Shown in pieces: positions 23,201 through 35,890 of a stretch of DNA of 64,000 nucleotides. The translations under genes were made by a program, and so were the position numbers. The notes beneath the pieces were generated by a model. That model was not told the origin of the DNA. It ran no database searches and was given only the letters and a program-made list of their open reading frames with translations. Each line of letters starts with the position of its first letter. The stretch's first letter is position 1. The DNA comes from Volvox africanus (Eukaryota > Chlorophyta > Chlorophyceae > Chlamydomonadales > Volvocaceae): positions 62,001-126,000 of the forward strand of contig BSDZ01000120.1 of NCBI GenBank assembly GCA_030268105.1, read 5' to 3'.

Positions 23201-26200
23201 CACAGGCATGGCGACTTGCCACCAGCAGGTCGACGAATTTGCTTACAGTTATCTACAAAGGATGTAATGTTGTGTACAATTAATTTGAGCCAATTCTCGG
23301 GGCAGAAGAGTTCCACAGTGCCGACATGGAGCAAACTCGCAAACTTACGAACTTGCAAACTCACGAACTCGCAAACTTCAAACCGTTTTATTGTGAAGTA
23401 ACCGGCCTGTACGGATTGTGGGGGGCCCCGACCTTTTTTCCGGCTTCGAGGAAGCCGACACCCTACTCGTCTAAGACTCACTCCTTTAATAACGTTGCCA
23501 GATGAAGATTCGCGCCCGAGCCAGAAAATGATGATGAGAGTAAATGGCGCATTTAACCTCTTCCTGCTCAATAATCCCTTTTTTTACCAAATATACTAGT
23601 GAGCGCTCTTTCAACTACTACATGCAGAGTTTCGTTTCTACCTGTAGCTTCTTAGGCACTAAGAACGTCATTAAACCAAAGTTCTTATGCTCTTTTTCTT
23701 TTTATATTTGTATTGTCATTATTATATATATCATGGTATAATAATATAATGGTATATGTATATGTGTATCATGCGTATACATATTCATTTGACTACGGCT
23801 TACTATGCTGTTTTAACACCCTGAAATGCACGGTAGTCGTGCGTGGCGCCTGCCGCCCCAGTTCCCCGCACTTCCACCGTCTTGATATTCTGGGGCTGAC
23901 GGTAGATTCTTGTAGAGAAAAGTAAAGGTAGAAGAAAGGAAGTAGGGAGCAGGTGTAATATCGTTGTGAATGTTTCCGTCCAGGCAGTTCCTTGATTTTC
24001 CTACATATTTATGGTGGCGCGGCAAGCAGTAATTAATTGGGTCACCCCGAGAATTCATTAATCATCCAGCAAGTAATGTATTTATTGTAGAATATGTATT
24101 GTTACACTGTGAAAAGAGCATGTAATCCTTATCAATTGAAAAGGTGTATCCAGAGAAATGTTATATACATTCATATATGCGTTGTCCTGAAGAAGCATCA
24201 GCGTGGGCATTCAGCACAGTGCGATATCTGTTAGTATATATGCTTTACTATCAGCCGTACATGCAATGGTAGGTATGTTATGATGCAGAAAAAATGTTAG
24301 TGTAAGATATTTGTTGATACTGAGCGCAGCTAAAAGATATTGAATACGATTGTAACAATTGCAATTACTAGAGTAGGTACAAGAAGTGGTACCGTGCGCG
24401 TGATAGCAGTACCGCGCGTTAAGTGGTGGTACCCTAAGTGAAGCATGATAAAAAGCTTATTTTAAAAACATTTTTTTAAGTGGTAGCACGCGGTAAGCCG
24501 GTACTGCATGATAGTGATACCACCCGATAAGCGGTATCGCTAACCCTCAGTGAAGCAGGATTAAAAGCATGATTTAAAATATAATTCTTAAGCGGTACTG
24601 CGTGATAGCAATACCGCGACATAGCGACTGTGTGCGATAGCAATACCGTGCAGTATTGCTATCACACGGTGTCACTATGGCGCGGTATTACGCGGCAGCG
24701 GCACCGTGTGGCAATGCGAAACCACCACACAAGAGTATTCTAGCAATTCATCACAAATTTGCATGATATAATCAACATCAATTGAAAAACAAACTAAAAA
24801 ACTGAATGCAACAATAAGATTTAAAATATATTAAAAACAATTTTAACCATTGCGAGTACTAGGCTAGCTAAGCAAAAGCGGTAGCAATAAATAGAGCGGT
24901 AGCAATTACAAACTTTGAAACAGTAAATAATTTATCTTTAATTATTACAATCCTTCAATCTGTGGAAGAAGGTGCGTTAGGCTAGGACATTGCTTTCTTT
25001 AACGGTGCTCATGACGCTTTGCTGCTGTACTGTGAGTAGTCCTCCCCGCATCCTTTCTCAGTTGTCCCCCTTATGCATTTCTTTACCTCAGTGCCTGGGG
25101 GGTTATCCGAAGGAGGAGGACTTAGCCAATGTCCGCGAGTGGTGTAAGAATAACGATCCTAAAGGTATGGCCTTGGTATAAGTGGTGGATTCGTGGGTGG
25201 TGTTGCCTTCACATTGGGGACGCTCCATGTCCATGTCCTAGCAGGACGCTCCATATGGATCTCTATGGGCCATCACGCCATCATATCATGTCTAGACGCG
25301 TTTCGTGTGCATGGGTCAGAATGGGGCAGGATGGGGCATGTTAGATATGTACCACACGCCCTATCTGTTGTGCACCGTTACTTCCCAGCACCGCACACCG
25401 AGCCCTTCTGTCTCATGTTGATACGCTGTATTCCCCTCAACCCCTGTCATATGCTTTGGGGACTGGATATGTTTGCAAGGGTTCGTGGAAAGGTCCGACA
25501 TTACCCAGTAATACCACTGCTGTTGCTGCTGCTATTATAATTCTCATCCTAACAAAGTCCGGTCTAGCATAGTCCATCATAGTATAGTCTAGTGTAGTAT
25601 AGTATTATAAAACAAATAGCGGTACAAGTAAATGGTATAATATGCTACTCTTGTCATCCGACTCCCCTTCCGTGCAGGACTCGACGAAGCCGAACACTAC
25701 GTCAGAGTGCTCGACTTGGTGCCGCATGCGAAATTACGTTTGCAGCTGCTCTACATCAGGTATGTATTAAATTAGTTGTGCATATCCAGGTATGCCAATA
25801 TGCAGGCCGCCGTTAGGTATGTCAATCTACGTAACGTTGATGATCCGAGAACCGCAGTTATTGACCCCAGTGCGACAACAGCTCGAGCTTATCGACCCCG
25901 GCGATTTGCAATGCGTGGCCGCTGCAGGCACCATTTCGACGAGGATTTGGCCAGGAGGACTCAGATGGCCTCAGCCATTAAGTCCGCGTGCGATAGCCTT
26001 TTGGAAAGCTGGGCCTGGCGGAAGCTGCTCAGGGTGAGTTGGGTCCCGCTTCCTTTGGAGCAACCATCGGCTTCCAATGGGTACTCGAGGGCACTTCCTA
26101 AGTGCGGCTGTATGGGGACACATTTGTACCTTGAACTCTGTGTGTAGGAAGGGTGGGGGGGGCTGCTGAAAAGGAGGATCGTGCGAAGATCTCTTCGTTT

Positions 26201-29200
26201 TCGTCTGTGAGTTGTGATTGCAACGTCCGTTGCTCATCTTGTAAAAGGGGAGGGGGTTGTTTTGACATCGTAAGCCTTAAGCCGTCCAGTAGCTTCCTGG
26301 GAATCCTGAACTTCTGTTGGGGGTACAATTCTGTCCCCACCCCCGTACCGATCCCTGCTGAACTGATTTGGTAGCCGCCTTGACTCAAAAATGTTTCATT
26401 GGTATTGACGCTTTCCTTTTCAGAAACATTGTACACTGCCTCGTGCAGCGTCACTAGTCTTATTCGGCGTCTTTGGTGTATTAACTCCGGTGAAAACTAT
26501 CCCTCAATGTCTCGGCCCCTATGTGTCTGGCCTTCCCTTTATTTCCCTCCCCCCCCCATCTCGCACCTGTATTTGAACTTTATCCCGTGCCACATCGCCT
26601 GGGTCTGCGTAATGGCGTACCAGCACTCTTCAGACTTTGAACTTTTTTTCTGCCACCTTCTGCAGGAGCTGCTGGAGTTCGGAAACGAACTGAACAAGCA
26701 CCGCCCTCAAGATGTGGCAAATGGTTTCAAGGCTTCGTCCTTGTGCAAGATTGTGGATATGAAGGCATTTGACAGCAGCTGGTCAATGGTGGAGGTATGA
26801 AATTCACGGAGTCATCAAATCCAGGGGTATCACTGAGTTGAAGCCTTGGGCCGGGTGGGTGGTGGAAGGAAAGGTTGGGGGTACCGTGATGTACCCACAT
26901 AGTGAAGAGTGGTTTGCAAACTTAATGCGATGTGCGATTGAAAGCGAGTTGTGTAGGCGGTTTGGGCTGGGCTTTCATTATCAAATGCAATTTCCGTGTG
27001 GGCGCCCTGCAAATTGTTCCCGTCTCGCAGATTGTAGTGGAATCCTTGCTTCTGGATGGTCCCCACGGTCCCCGTCACGTAAACGAAATAGTTTCGCTGG
27101 AAGAAAAGTTCACGGCAGCTGGGGCTGTGGACGTAAAGGTGAGGATTGGGATGCGCACAACATCGGAATAGGAGTGGTGGTTGATGGTCGGAGCATTGGA
27201 GCAAGGGGAATAGCAAAGGAGCGGGCTCAATGGAATGGTCGCCGTAGAGGATCCCACCCATACATACCTGTAAATACTGTTAAGTAGTTTCAGGTAATGT
27301 CATTACGGCTGGAATAAAAACAAGGATGTGTGGATTTGGGGAGCCAATATACAGGCAAGGGAAGTGGCACACCAATGGGCAGATAAGGGAAGTGGTATGC
27401 TTCCTAGGGAGCCTCGAAGATGATGGGAAAGACTGTGATCGATCTTGCGGCCAAGGAGCTCGAGTAGTGTGGGGTTATGGAGCTCGTCACCGGTGCAGTT
27501 CTGGGGCAAGGCAGGCCGTCATGTTTCGGTATCGTCACCTCAGGAGCAAGGCGGGAATGTGCATTAACTGCCGATTCGAATGGCTGGGGCAGGCCGCCGC
27601 AGCTGTACTGCTATATCATTGTGCTTTACAATTGCTTCCATTGATTTCTACCTATCTCCAATCCCACAGGTCCTTCTCCACGATGTCGCGGAGATGCAGA
27701 TGAGCCTCAACATGGTCAAGAAGTTTTTAGACTGTCTGGGGGTAGGTCCGGTCAGGCAGGCAGGGGTAGCGCGAGCGCTGGGATGTGTGGACGGGAGCGA
27801 TGGGGACGTAGGGGTCCGGGTCGGCCTCTTGGCGTCCATATGGGCTGTCAATGTGGGTAGGGCATCTGGGCTGAGGTGTCTATCAAGATGCGCTGTCTTG
27901 TGTTTCATAGAGGGGACATATAGAGAACGTGGGGACTCACCGAGCACCGAGGGCCTTAAAGTGGTGGGGTGGAGTGAGGGGGTGGTCAGGGTCAGGGTGG
28001 GGGTAGGGGTTTGAACCTCTCCGTGCGTCTATACAATCCTTGGTTGGCTCACAGCCATTGGTGAATTTGCTTTTGGTCAGTCTCCTCCTCTGGCCCTGAC
28101 TCGAAGGGACTCGTTTCCTTACTGTATTGCTTGCCCAATCTCCTGTGCGGCAGCAGGAAGACGTGCAGACCCATGGGGCGCAACCTTTAAGGGTCTTAAT
28201 GACGACGACGTGGACGGAGCTGTTCAGCAGGTATGCAGCGGAACCGTCGGGTTTTGACATTGCTGTGTCTCATGGGGCGAGTTGAAAGTTGCCGAAAGAT
28301 GAGAAGACGGGAAAGACGCTGAAAAGTACTTGCGGATCAAGGTGGGTACTCTTTGGCTCGGAGAGGCCCAGAGGGGATCTTAATGTTCTTCAAGCTGCGC
28401 GCACTTCGCGCCTTGCGCGTGCTTCACTGACTTCTGTTCCATTGCTCCATGCGCCCAGCTGACTTCCTATCCTACATCAGCAGCCAGCAGAGAAAAATCC
28501 CCTACGTGTTATGTCCTGTATTAGGTTGATGTAGATGAAATTTCTCCAGTAGCAAGCGCCGCACTTGCATACCAGATGGCGTCAGACCTTTGTATATTGC
28601 CGTATGGCCGTACCAAAGACAATCTAAAACGCATATTTACTGCGTGGATCTCGACCGACTTTCTCGACCGGCCGCTGTCGGCTACCAGGTGGAGTGGGGA
28701 GTATCGGAAGTTGTCCGATACCGTGCGCGCTGCAATGGCTTCCTTACGGGAGGCCGGCGCCATGCACGGGGACGTGTTTCCAAGGGTAAAGGAGCTGGAG
28801 GCCGCGGCTTCCGAAGATGCAAGTATTGCAGCGTCTGCGCGGCCGGAGATCCGCGACTGGCCCATTCGTCACGGCTCGGAGTTTATTGATAACGTGAAAT
28901 TGTGGGTTTGGGGAGGTCGGAAGTGCTGGGCTGGGTGTACATGAGGGCGGGTCGGGTCTGAGGGGCGGGGGTTGGCCGGAGCCGGATAGTCGCACCGCCG
29001 ACCCTCTGTATCCTCCTCCGTCTGGCCCGGCCACTACCTCATCATACTGTACAGCGCAGGGTTTCAGGTGCTATCTCCACGCATCGTCTTACCACCAGCC
29101 CTACCATCATCACCATCCTTGCGCTGTTTCCCCGCAGCTTCTTAGTCAACCTGAGACAAGCGGCAACATTCATCCGGGGGGAGCAGAACCGCTGGAAGCA

Positions 29201-32200
29201 GGTGCGTAACGAATTGCATAGATCATACCGTGCAAATTACAAAGTATACTCAGTCTTTCTGGTAATAATTGTGTGATTGCACACGGCGGCACTGTTTCTC
29301 CGTACTAACGGCGGCACTGTTCACGCTACGATACTGCCACCCCCCTCCACAGTACTGCAACGAAGTTGTTAGGCTCGTCCTGGAAGGACTAAGCCAGCGG
29401 ATCGGCCATGACGCGGAGGCCATCACCACACCGTCCGCTAGTGCGTCCTACCGGCAGCCCGGTCGCTTCGGGCGCTCTTTTGGGGGTAGCTTCAGAGCCA
29501 CCTCGCCGTCTCCAAGCCGCTCTCACCGCAGCCTGAGCCCCAGTCCGAGCACGATGGGGTACACTGCCTGTGGTGGAACAGGCGGAGAACGTGAGGAGCC
29601 GGAGGTCACGTCGCCGGCTACGTTGTCCACGGGAAAGAAGTCAGGGAAGGCGATGTCAGCGAAGACGACAGCGGCAAAGTCGGCCTCTTCGAAAGAGCAT
29701 AAGAGGCAGACGAATATCGGAGGAGACCCAGCGTTGACAGAGACGGCTAGGAAACTAGCTGTGCAGGGAGAGAGCAGCGATCATCGGGCCAATTTTTCAG
29801 GCGTCGATGCCGAGGTGTTGTTGATCTGTCGGCGTGAGACCAAGGAGTCTATCGGTTCAACAGCGCTTTGCAGCGGCAGCGGGAGCAACCTTGTGCCCAT
29901 GCAGCTGACACCAACGGGGCAGGATTTGGCAGACGCTGGCTACACGGCGGCGGCGGCGGCGGAGGTAGTTGGGGCGGTAGTTGTGGAGTCAGAAATGGAG
30001 CCGCTGTCAGGGGAGCCGTCCTTCGTTGAGATGGTTGAGGGGGAGGTAGAGGAGGAAAACACATGCGCGGATGACACCACGTTGCGGCAACACAGCAGTG
30101 TCGGCAGCACAAATGGGTGGATTGGCTTCAGCTCCAGCGAAAGGAAGACCATGGCGCCAGGGTTGGAAGCGGAGTCATTAGAATCCTCAGAGCCGGGCTC
30201 CCCATTGGCTACGACCCATGGGTCGGTTTCCTCCGCCATTGCGGCGTTTGAGAGGGAAAGGAGCATCGGTCGCGGTGTTGAGCCACTCCCACGGATGCAA
30301 TCTGATGGTGATGCCGCGGTCGCGGTCGCGGTCGCAGGATACCTCACCGCTGTTGGCAGCGATGCCAGCGTTGGCGCCGGCCGGGACTCCCCTGCTGACA
30401 GCAGGAAAGTTGTCCATGGCGAATCGGCGTCCAGCACGGCGCTGCGCGCAGAGGCGCAGGCAATTAATAACCAGAGTCGGGCGGATGGAAAGGACGGCGA
30501 TGGAGAGGCGGACGTAGGGGACGGGACAGAGGCGGCTGAAGATGACCAGGATGCGGTGCCGCTGCCGTCCGTTATGGTGCTGGACCTGGACACATTCTTT
30601 CGCCTACCAGCACCGCTGCAACGGAAAGCGGCAGGTGTGTGAGCTCGCCGAAGTTCAAATCCGCATATTGACAGATAAGCATGTTCACAGATTAGCGGAG
30701 CGCTCAGGACACGCTAATGTGTTTCGGGTTCTGGTTGCCTTGACGTAGTGAAGTGTCGTCCGGTTGACCTGCCGTCTTTAAGAAGTTAACTTTCAGAATT
30801 CCAGAGAGCACGGAAAGGTGGGCGGATGTGTGGGCTGGGTATATCAGGACCGCCATCTGCCACACCGCCATACCTTCCTTTCCCTCTTTAATTATGGCTT
30901 TCGTTGCACTTAACGCGCTTGCTTGCCTTTGCGTTCCTTTGCGTTCCTTACCTTGGTTCTGTTTTCTTGGCATCATGCTCGCATATTTACCCTTACACCC
31001 CCTTTCCCTTGAGGAGATCTCCTTGGCGCTACGTCCCCTCATATCAGACGGGTCCCTCATCCTATCCTCCTTGTCGTATTCACGCACACTTGCGTTCCCC
31101 CCTCCTCACCCTCCAGGACGGCTCCGTAGATCAGTAATGTTGATGGAGACGTCCGCTGGAGGCCTCGGAGGCTCAGACCCGCGTGCCCATTTCGCTGCCT
31201 GGGAGGACACTGGCGGCGTCAGGGCCACCGGCGACGTTGGGGCTGCTGCCACGGGCAGAGTTGAGCGCGATGTTTCGATGCTGCTCGGGCAGCAGCGAAT
31301 CAGGGCCATCTTCCCGGCCGTTGGTCGAGGGGCACTTAGTGGCGATTATGGTGATCCTAACCACCGCAGTAACAGCCTTCCGGCAGCTGTAGGGATTCCC
31401 ACGCGGCATCTTTCACCGCGACTTCCACAGCCATCGCCTGCGCGTCGCGAGTATGAGCGGCAGCTTCAGGAGGAACAGCACAGGCAGCAGCAGCAGAGGT
31501 GCTGTATACTTCTCACCAGCAAGCACACGTTGCCGCAGGTGCTGCAGCGGGTAGCGGATGTTAAGCTGCCGCCTGCCAGCATCCTCATCACATCAGCTGG
31601 TGCAATGGTGGGTCGTGCATGCTTTCATAGCTTAATCTATATATGTAGATTTTAGCTTGAAATCATTAGAACTCACATTTGTATGGTCGTAGAAAAGAAG
31701 CTGCGTATGTATGATTGCCGTTCGGGGATGTGCTGTGCGTGTAAGCGGCGGCCCTGAGCTGGTGGGGCCGGGCAGGCTTGGTTCGGACGGACGGATGTTC
31801 GCCCCTGAGTGACCCACTTGTTTGGTGATCTGTATCTGCTGCTGGGCCGCGGCGTTGAACTTGGCTCGAGTGGGAGGGGGTTAGGTGCATCTATCCACAA
31901 GCTGTAATCGCGCTATGGCTGCTTTGGGGCTGTGCCTCTGCGCTGTTTCCCTCAGGCTTCCGTAAACTGCTCTTTGCACAGATGCCTGATGTCCTCCACC
32001 CACATTGCTCCTGCCCTTTCCCATCAGTTGTGGCGCCGCTGCCAACGCCTTAACCGGTCGACCTTGCACATGGCGCCCTCTCTCTCGGCTATTGACAACG
32101 GCTGTGACGGCCCCGGGGGCGACAGCGAAGAAGATGTATATGAAACGTGCAGCAGCACCTTCGCTGAAGGCGATGGCAACGGCTCGCCTAGAACCATCGT

Positions 32201-34124
32201 CTCGTCAAGCTCTGAGCGAGCCCTTGTCCGCTGTATGAGTTGGACGATGCCCTCGCAGATGGAAGGCTGCAGCGCGCTGCTGCCACCACAGCCCTCACTA
32301 GTGCCGGGGGTTGCAGATTGCTCCGAAAACGAGACTAACGGCGGCAATGGCGTGAAGGGCTTGTGTCCTCATATCGCGGCAACGCGGCCACTACATTTGC
32401 CTCCATCACAGCTACCACCGCTGCCGATGTCGACTGGCCGTTCTTGTTGGTTTGGACGGCTGGAGGGTCGTTCTAACTCCTGGGGTGGCCGGCCGCCGGT
32501 CAACAGATTCAGTACCAGATGCTCGGATCACGGTGGGGAGTTTGGAATCTGTGGTGAGGACGGCAGCGGCGAAGGTGATGGTAATATGCCTTGGCAGTGG
32601 CAGCAGGACGAGCGGTGGCATAGGCACCTGCAGCGCCCCTCAAGGATGGCCGGTGGCACTGAATTCTGCCGCGCACCTGAGTTTAACGATGACGTAAGAG
32701 ATAGTTTGTGTTTGAGTTGGGGACGGTGCTCGCGATAAGAGTAGGAAGGAACAGCATGTTTTGCGTTGCAGGTTGGTGGCATTCCTCACCAGCTGCCCAC
32801 TGACGTGCTGGGTGGAGCCCTGCATATCCCTGCCCTGCTTGAGGGACGCAATCATCGATGCACCGCAGCCAATCGACTTAAGCATGCCTTGTATTTCGCG
32901 TTGTGTCTCTATTCGCTTACATAGGCAAATGCCTGTTCGGAGGGTATACGCCCAATGCAAAGCAGCAGCTGATCACATCTTGGGATGGGTCCTACAGCTA
33001 CCCGCAGATACGTTGCCCCGGGATATACTAGAAATCGATTGAGCGCTGCAGTGATAGTGGTGGTGATGATGGTGGTGGTGAGGAAAGGGTCCATGGATGA
33101 GAACATGTCGAACGCAGCAACGTTTTGTTGAAGCGTCGGAGAAGCAATTGCGTCTGAATGCCACGCTGTCTGCAGATGAGTCGTATAGGAGCGCGATATA
33201 GATATACTGACTTGTCTACACCACCTTGCCGATACTCCATCTTGTTGCAGGTACGCACCGCCATCTACTTTGCCGCGCAGCACCTCCCCACCGGCGCCTT
33301 GGGCAATCAGGACGCCTCCACGTTCCACCTGGGGCAGACGGTACGGCGGAGCCACTTGGAAGAGTTTCAAAGGCATGTCACAACGGAGCTAAGGAAGCTG
33401 CCAATCAAGGTAGGTCCAAAGAGCTTCACTTTCACAAGAGGGACGGAGGGGTGGAGGAGGGGAATGATGATAGCCAATTCCTCATAATTCTCAACCTTTC
33501 CCCTCCCCCAACAATACGAGTACTCTTCAAGGAAATAACCTATGTTTCGCTGTTGGGCCCTTTCCCAACGGGCCTTCTTCAAACGGATGGTGGTGGACAC
33601 ATATGTTGTTCAAACATCTCGTACTTCGCGGTTTCGTGGTTTGGCGCACTGCAGTGCTATCCTTGCATCATTCTTTCAGCGTAGGTAGGGACCCCACCCT
33701 GGCGGAACCTGCACATGACAGCGGCAGTTCGTATAATACACTGCAGAGCTGCATTTGGGGTCGCGAATGCTGTTGCTGCTGCAAGCAACCCCTTGTTACT
33801 GGCCCCTGCTGTCCCTTCTCTTCTGCCGAACGTTGCTCTGCTGTCGCGGCTTTTCCGTCGTGGCCACAGGTGCACATGGAAGTGGAAGACGCGGAGGATG
33901 TGGTGGGGTGGGCAGCGCCCCCGCGGAAGCAGCACCTGCAGGGAGAGCAAGAGCGTGATGGTGAACCATTGGTCAAAGTGCACTTTGTGCCACGCCACGC
34001 CGCGATGCCGCTGGCAGTGCGATACGCCTTACGTCACATCGTTGGGTGCATGGATTATGACCAGAGGGAGGATCCACCTACGGTCAGCACAGTGGAGGAG
34101 CTGCGTCGCCTGCTGCGGCTGTAG
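17259..34124 (+). CDS. Formin (FH1-FH2 actin nucleator) with long C-terminal tail
   Basis: Exons supported by splice sites and phase: 17259-17369, 17507-17558, 17731-17990, 18493-18690, 18939-19623, 20055-20218, 21710-21853, 25092-25164, 25678-25759, 25928-26033, 26666-26794, 27031-27138, 27670-27741, 28525-28901, 29138-29201, 29353-30634, 31117-31607, 31956-32693, 33251-33409, 33870-34124 (TAG). This gives about 1849 residues. FH1 is the proline runs around residues 300-400, which bind profilin-actin. FH2, the actin-capping dimer domain, is around 455-890: KLIRWDMVK and TVWDS, LLSTNTAQNI, YPKEEDLANV, LDEAEHYVRVLDLVPHAKLR, ELLEFGNELN, GFKASSLCKI, and the closing helices FFLVNLRQAATFIR/YCNEVVRLVL. 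The helical N-terminus shows no recognisable GBD/FH3. The tail after FH2 is Ser/Gly/Glu-rich, then HTLPQVLQRV and a conserved-looking last exon. A possible extra exon begins at 32772 but lacks a clear donor. The tail exons could belong to a second gene, but the phases join cleanly. FH2 is sure; some boundaries are approximate. Confidence 0.85.
21161..21345. repeat. Pentanucleotide microsatellite (TATTA)n in formin intron 6
   Basis: About 37 perfect TATTA units, flanked by imperfect ATT-rich sequence on both sides. The inverted formin copy carries the same array (as ATAAT) at 52176-52550, about twice as long. Confidence 0.95.
22843..22883. repeat. GC-rich perfect inverted repeat (12-bp arms)
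   Basis: Arms GGGCGGGGCCCC (22843-22854) and GGGGCCCCGCCC (22872-22883) with a 17-base loop, standing in AT-rich intron DNA. It could be part of a small non-autonomous transposon; no terminal repeats or target duplication were identified. Confidence 0.85.
24385..24609. repeat. Diverged tandem repeat of palindromic GCGGTA/TACCGC units
   Basis: At least two diverged units of roughly 90-120 bp. Each combines GCGTGATAGCA-TACCGC-like words, a ...AGTGAAGCA.GATTAAAAGC stretch and an A/T-rich TTTAAAA.A block ending in TTAAG. The next unit runs into the hairpin at 24610-24689. Confidence 0.65.
24610..24689. repeat. Long imperfect hairpin, 37-bp arms, 6-base loop
   Basis: The left arm 24610-24646 starts AATACCGCG and ends GATAGCAATAC. 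The right arm 24653-24689 is its reverse complement with about six mismatches. The loop is CGTGCA. Its right edge (24689/24690) coincides with a breakpoint of the inverted formin copy. Confidence 0.9.
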
Positions 34125-35047
34125 CTGTAGCTATATCTTAAGTTGTGGTTTAGGCCTGAAGCCTTAAGCCGGTTAGGTTGCGGCCCTTGTCCCATCATGA
34201 AGTTTCCTCTTCGTTGGCTGTGCGCCTCGAGAGCAGAACAGACAGAAGACAGACATGAATGACAGAAAGACAGATATAAAGTGGTAGTCAGATAGATGCG
34301 CGAACTGGCAGAGTGACAGCCAGGCGACTAACAGGCGTGCGCGTGCAAGGTACTTTGGGCGTGCGTAGGCTGGTACGCAGATATCGTTCATGTGTATACC
34401 GATGCGGGGCGTGTTGTATTTTTTGTTTTGCAGTTCTTTTAACTCGTGCATTCCAGAACTGGTTCACTCGTGTGTTCTGAGTGTGTACGAGTTAGTACTG
34501 GTGTTCATGCCCTGGTGCGTACAGCTGACCGTGACTCTCTTCTATCATCTTCTTCCTTACCCCGTCTATCTTGTTCTTTTCCTTGTTGCATGAAAAGCGG
34601 CATGTTAAGATTATAAACCGGGCTTAGTGTCACATCCAATATCTTCTATACCTAGATGCGCAGCCGGGGCTACGTATTATACAACGAACAGAAAGCGATA
34701 AGTTATTGTCTGCCCCTCTCGACGTGCAATGTAAGCAGGCAGGTGTTTTTATATTGCGTTTGCTGTGTATGCGTTTTTGTACATTTCAGACGCGTTTTGG
34801 GGGGTTTTAACGGTGAAGTTACCCTGCTGCCGGGCGCTCTACTGCCCATCGAAAGGAAATGTGATGATAGCGCACATTCCCCCATTGCTTCCGATTCCAT
34901 GCATGGTCATGATGCTTTTGATACGACGGTAACGAACTAATGATCTAGCGCCGAGATCCTGCATGACAACGAATTGTAACGATAATTCTACTGATGCTGA
35001 TGTTCATGACAACTTATGTCCAGCATTGCGCACATCAAGAGCTTTAT
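34125..35047. other. Intergenic, no gene recognised
   Basis: Downstream of the formin stop; should contain its 3' untranslated region. Includes short GACA/AGAC-type runs near 34240-34300. No open frame with recognisable similarity. Confidence 0.5.
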
Positions 35048-35275
35048 GTTAAAGTCAGAAAAGCGCCCGGCCCCTCCATAGGCCGTATTACTTGATCTGA
35101 CATTCTTTCGTATATGAGTGTTGCTCACTTTCAACACTCCCCCGCACCCTGGAGCTCACTCAGAAGCGCAATGTGGCAGAGTGATTGTCAAAGTTTGGCC
35201 TGGAGGGAGCAAATGCGCACCATACCCCCATGGACGCGAATCTCGTGTTGTCACCCGAGGGTGTGCCTTTGGCTT

Positions 35276-35710
35276 GTGGGTATGTTTCCGTACAGTGAGC
35301 TTATTGGCAGTTTGCTCTATCTATCTGTATGCTCACGTCCGGACATTTCGTTCGCCGTGGGAGCTTTGGCTCGTCACATGTCCAAGCCCACGGTGGAGCA
35401 CTGGGATGGCGCAAAGGGCGTTCTGAGATATTTGTCGGGTACTCAAGGTGTGGGTATCTTCTTCACAGGCCGTTTAGAGTTGTCTGGTTTCTGCGATTCT
35501 GATTTTTCAGTTCCAGCAAAATCAGAATCGCAGAAACGGTTTCTACGGCTCGGACCAAGCACATTGATATCTGCCATCATTTCACCCGTGGAAAGGGGTG
35601 AAATAAGAATGTTTCAGCGCACTACTGTGGAGCAAGTCACGGATATCTTCACGAAGGCGCTACCTAAGAAGAGGCTGCACTTTTGCATATCTGGCATGGG
35701 CATGAAGTGA
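35276..35710 (+). pseudogene. Copia pol fragment: end of reverse transcriptase and RNase H
   Basis: The frame contains typical Ty1/copia signatures: YSELIGSLLYLSVCSRPDI, then a VLRYLSGTQGVGIFF stretch, then the RNase H start GFCDSDF, and the usual C-terminal EQVTDIFTKALPKK before the stop at 35708-35710. Between GFCDSDF and EQVTDIF most of RNase H is missing. It is replaced by a 20-bp perfect fold-back (35487-35506 / 35518-35537) and a second small inverted repeat (about 35578-35603). A dead fragment that could not reverse transcribe. Confidence 0.85.
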
Positions 35711-35890
35711 CTGCCCTGTGAGTACTGCACTTGTGGTTTGTTGATTGCGTGGGAGCATGAACACACAGCACCACTGCTGCTTTGCGTGTCTTAACTGGCT
35801 GCATGTTTTGTACCCATATCTTTGGGTCTTTGCAGTCTTTTGCTGACCGTATGTATGTGTTGGTCGTCAGGAAGTCTGTCCACGTGGGAG

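Larger units (their letters stand above)
21854..25091. other. Formin intron 7 (3.2 kb), AT-rich, with palindromic repeats
   Basis: The largest intron of the gene. It is AT-rich with no recognisable coding sequence. It contains a GC-rich hairpin (22843-22883), a short tandem repeat near 23331-23385 built on GCAAACT/ACGAACT words, and a palindromic repeat array (about 24385-24689). Most of it, together with the 3' part of exon 7 (21797-24689), is missing from the inverted copy. Confidence 0.75.

Noticed and set aside
21797..24689. A 2.9-kb Helitron-like insertion ending in a hairpin in the plus formin
   Set aside because: The segment contains the second half of exon 7, which continues the FH2 domain and has a proper donor, so absence in the inverted copy is better read as a deletion.
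28157..28230. Candidate formin exon with good CAG acceptor and GTATGC donor
   Set aside because: Its 74 nt would break the frame with the next exon (28525-28901), while skipping it keeps phase.
32772..32920. Candidate formin exon starting GTTGGTGGC after GTTGCAG
   Set aside because: Open for about 50 codons but no convincing donor; exon 31956-32693 joins 33251-33409 in phase without it.
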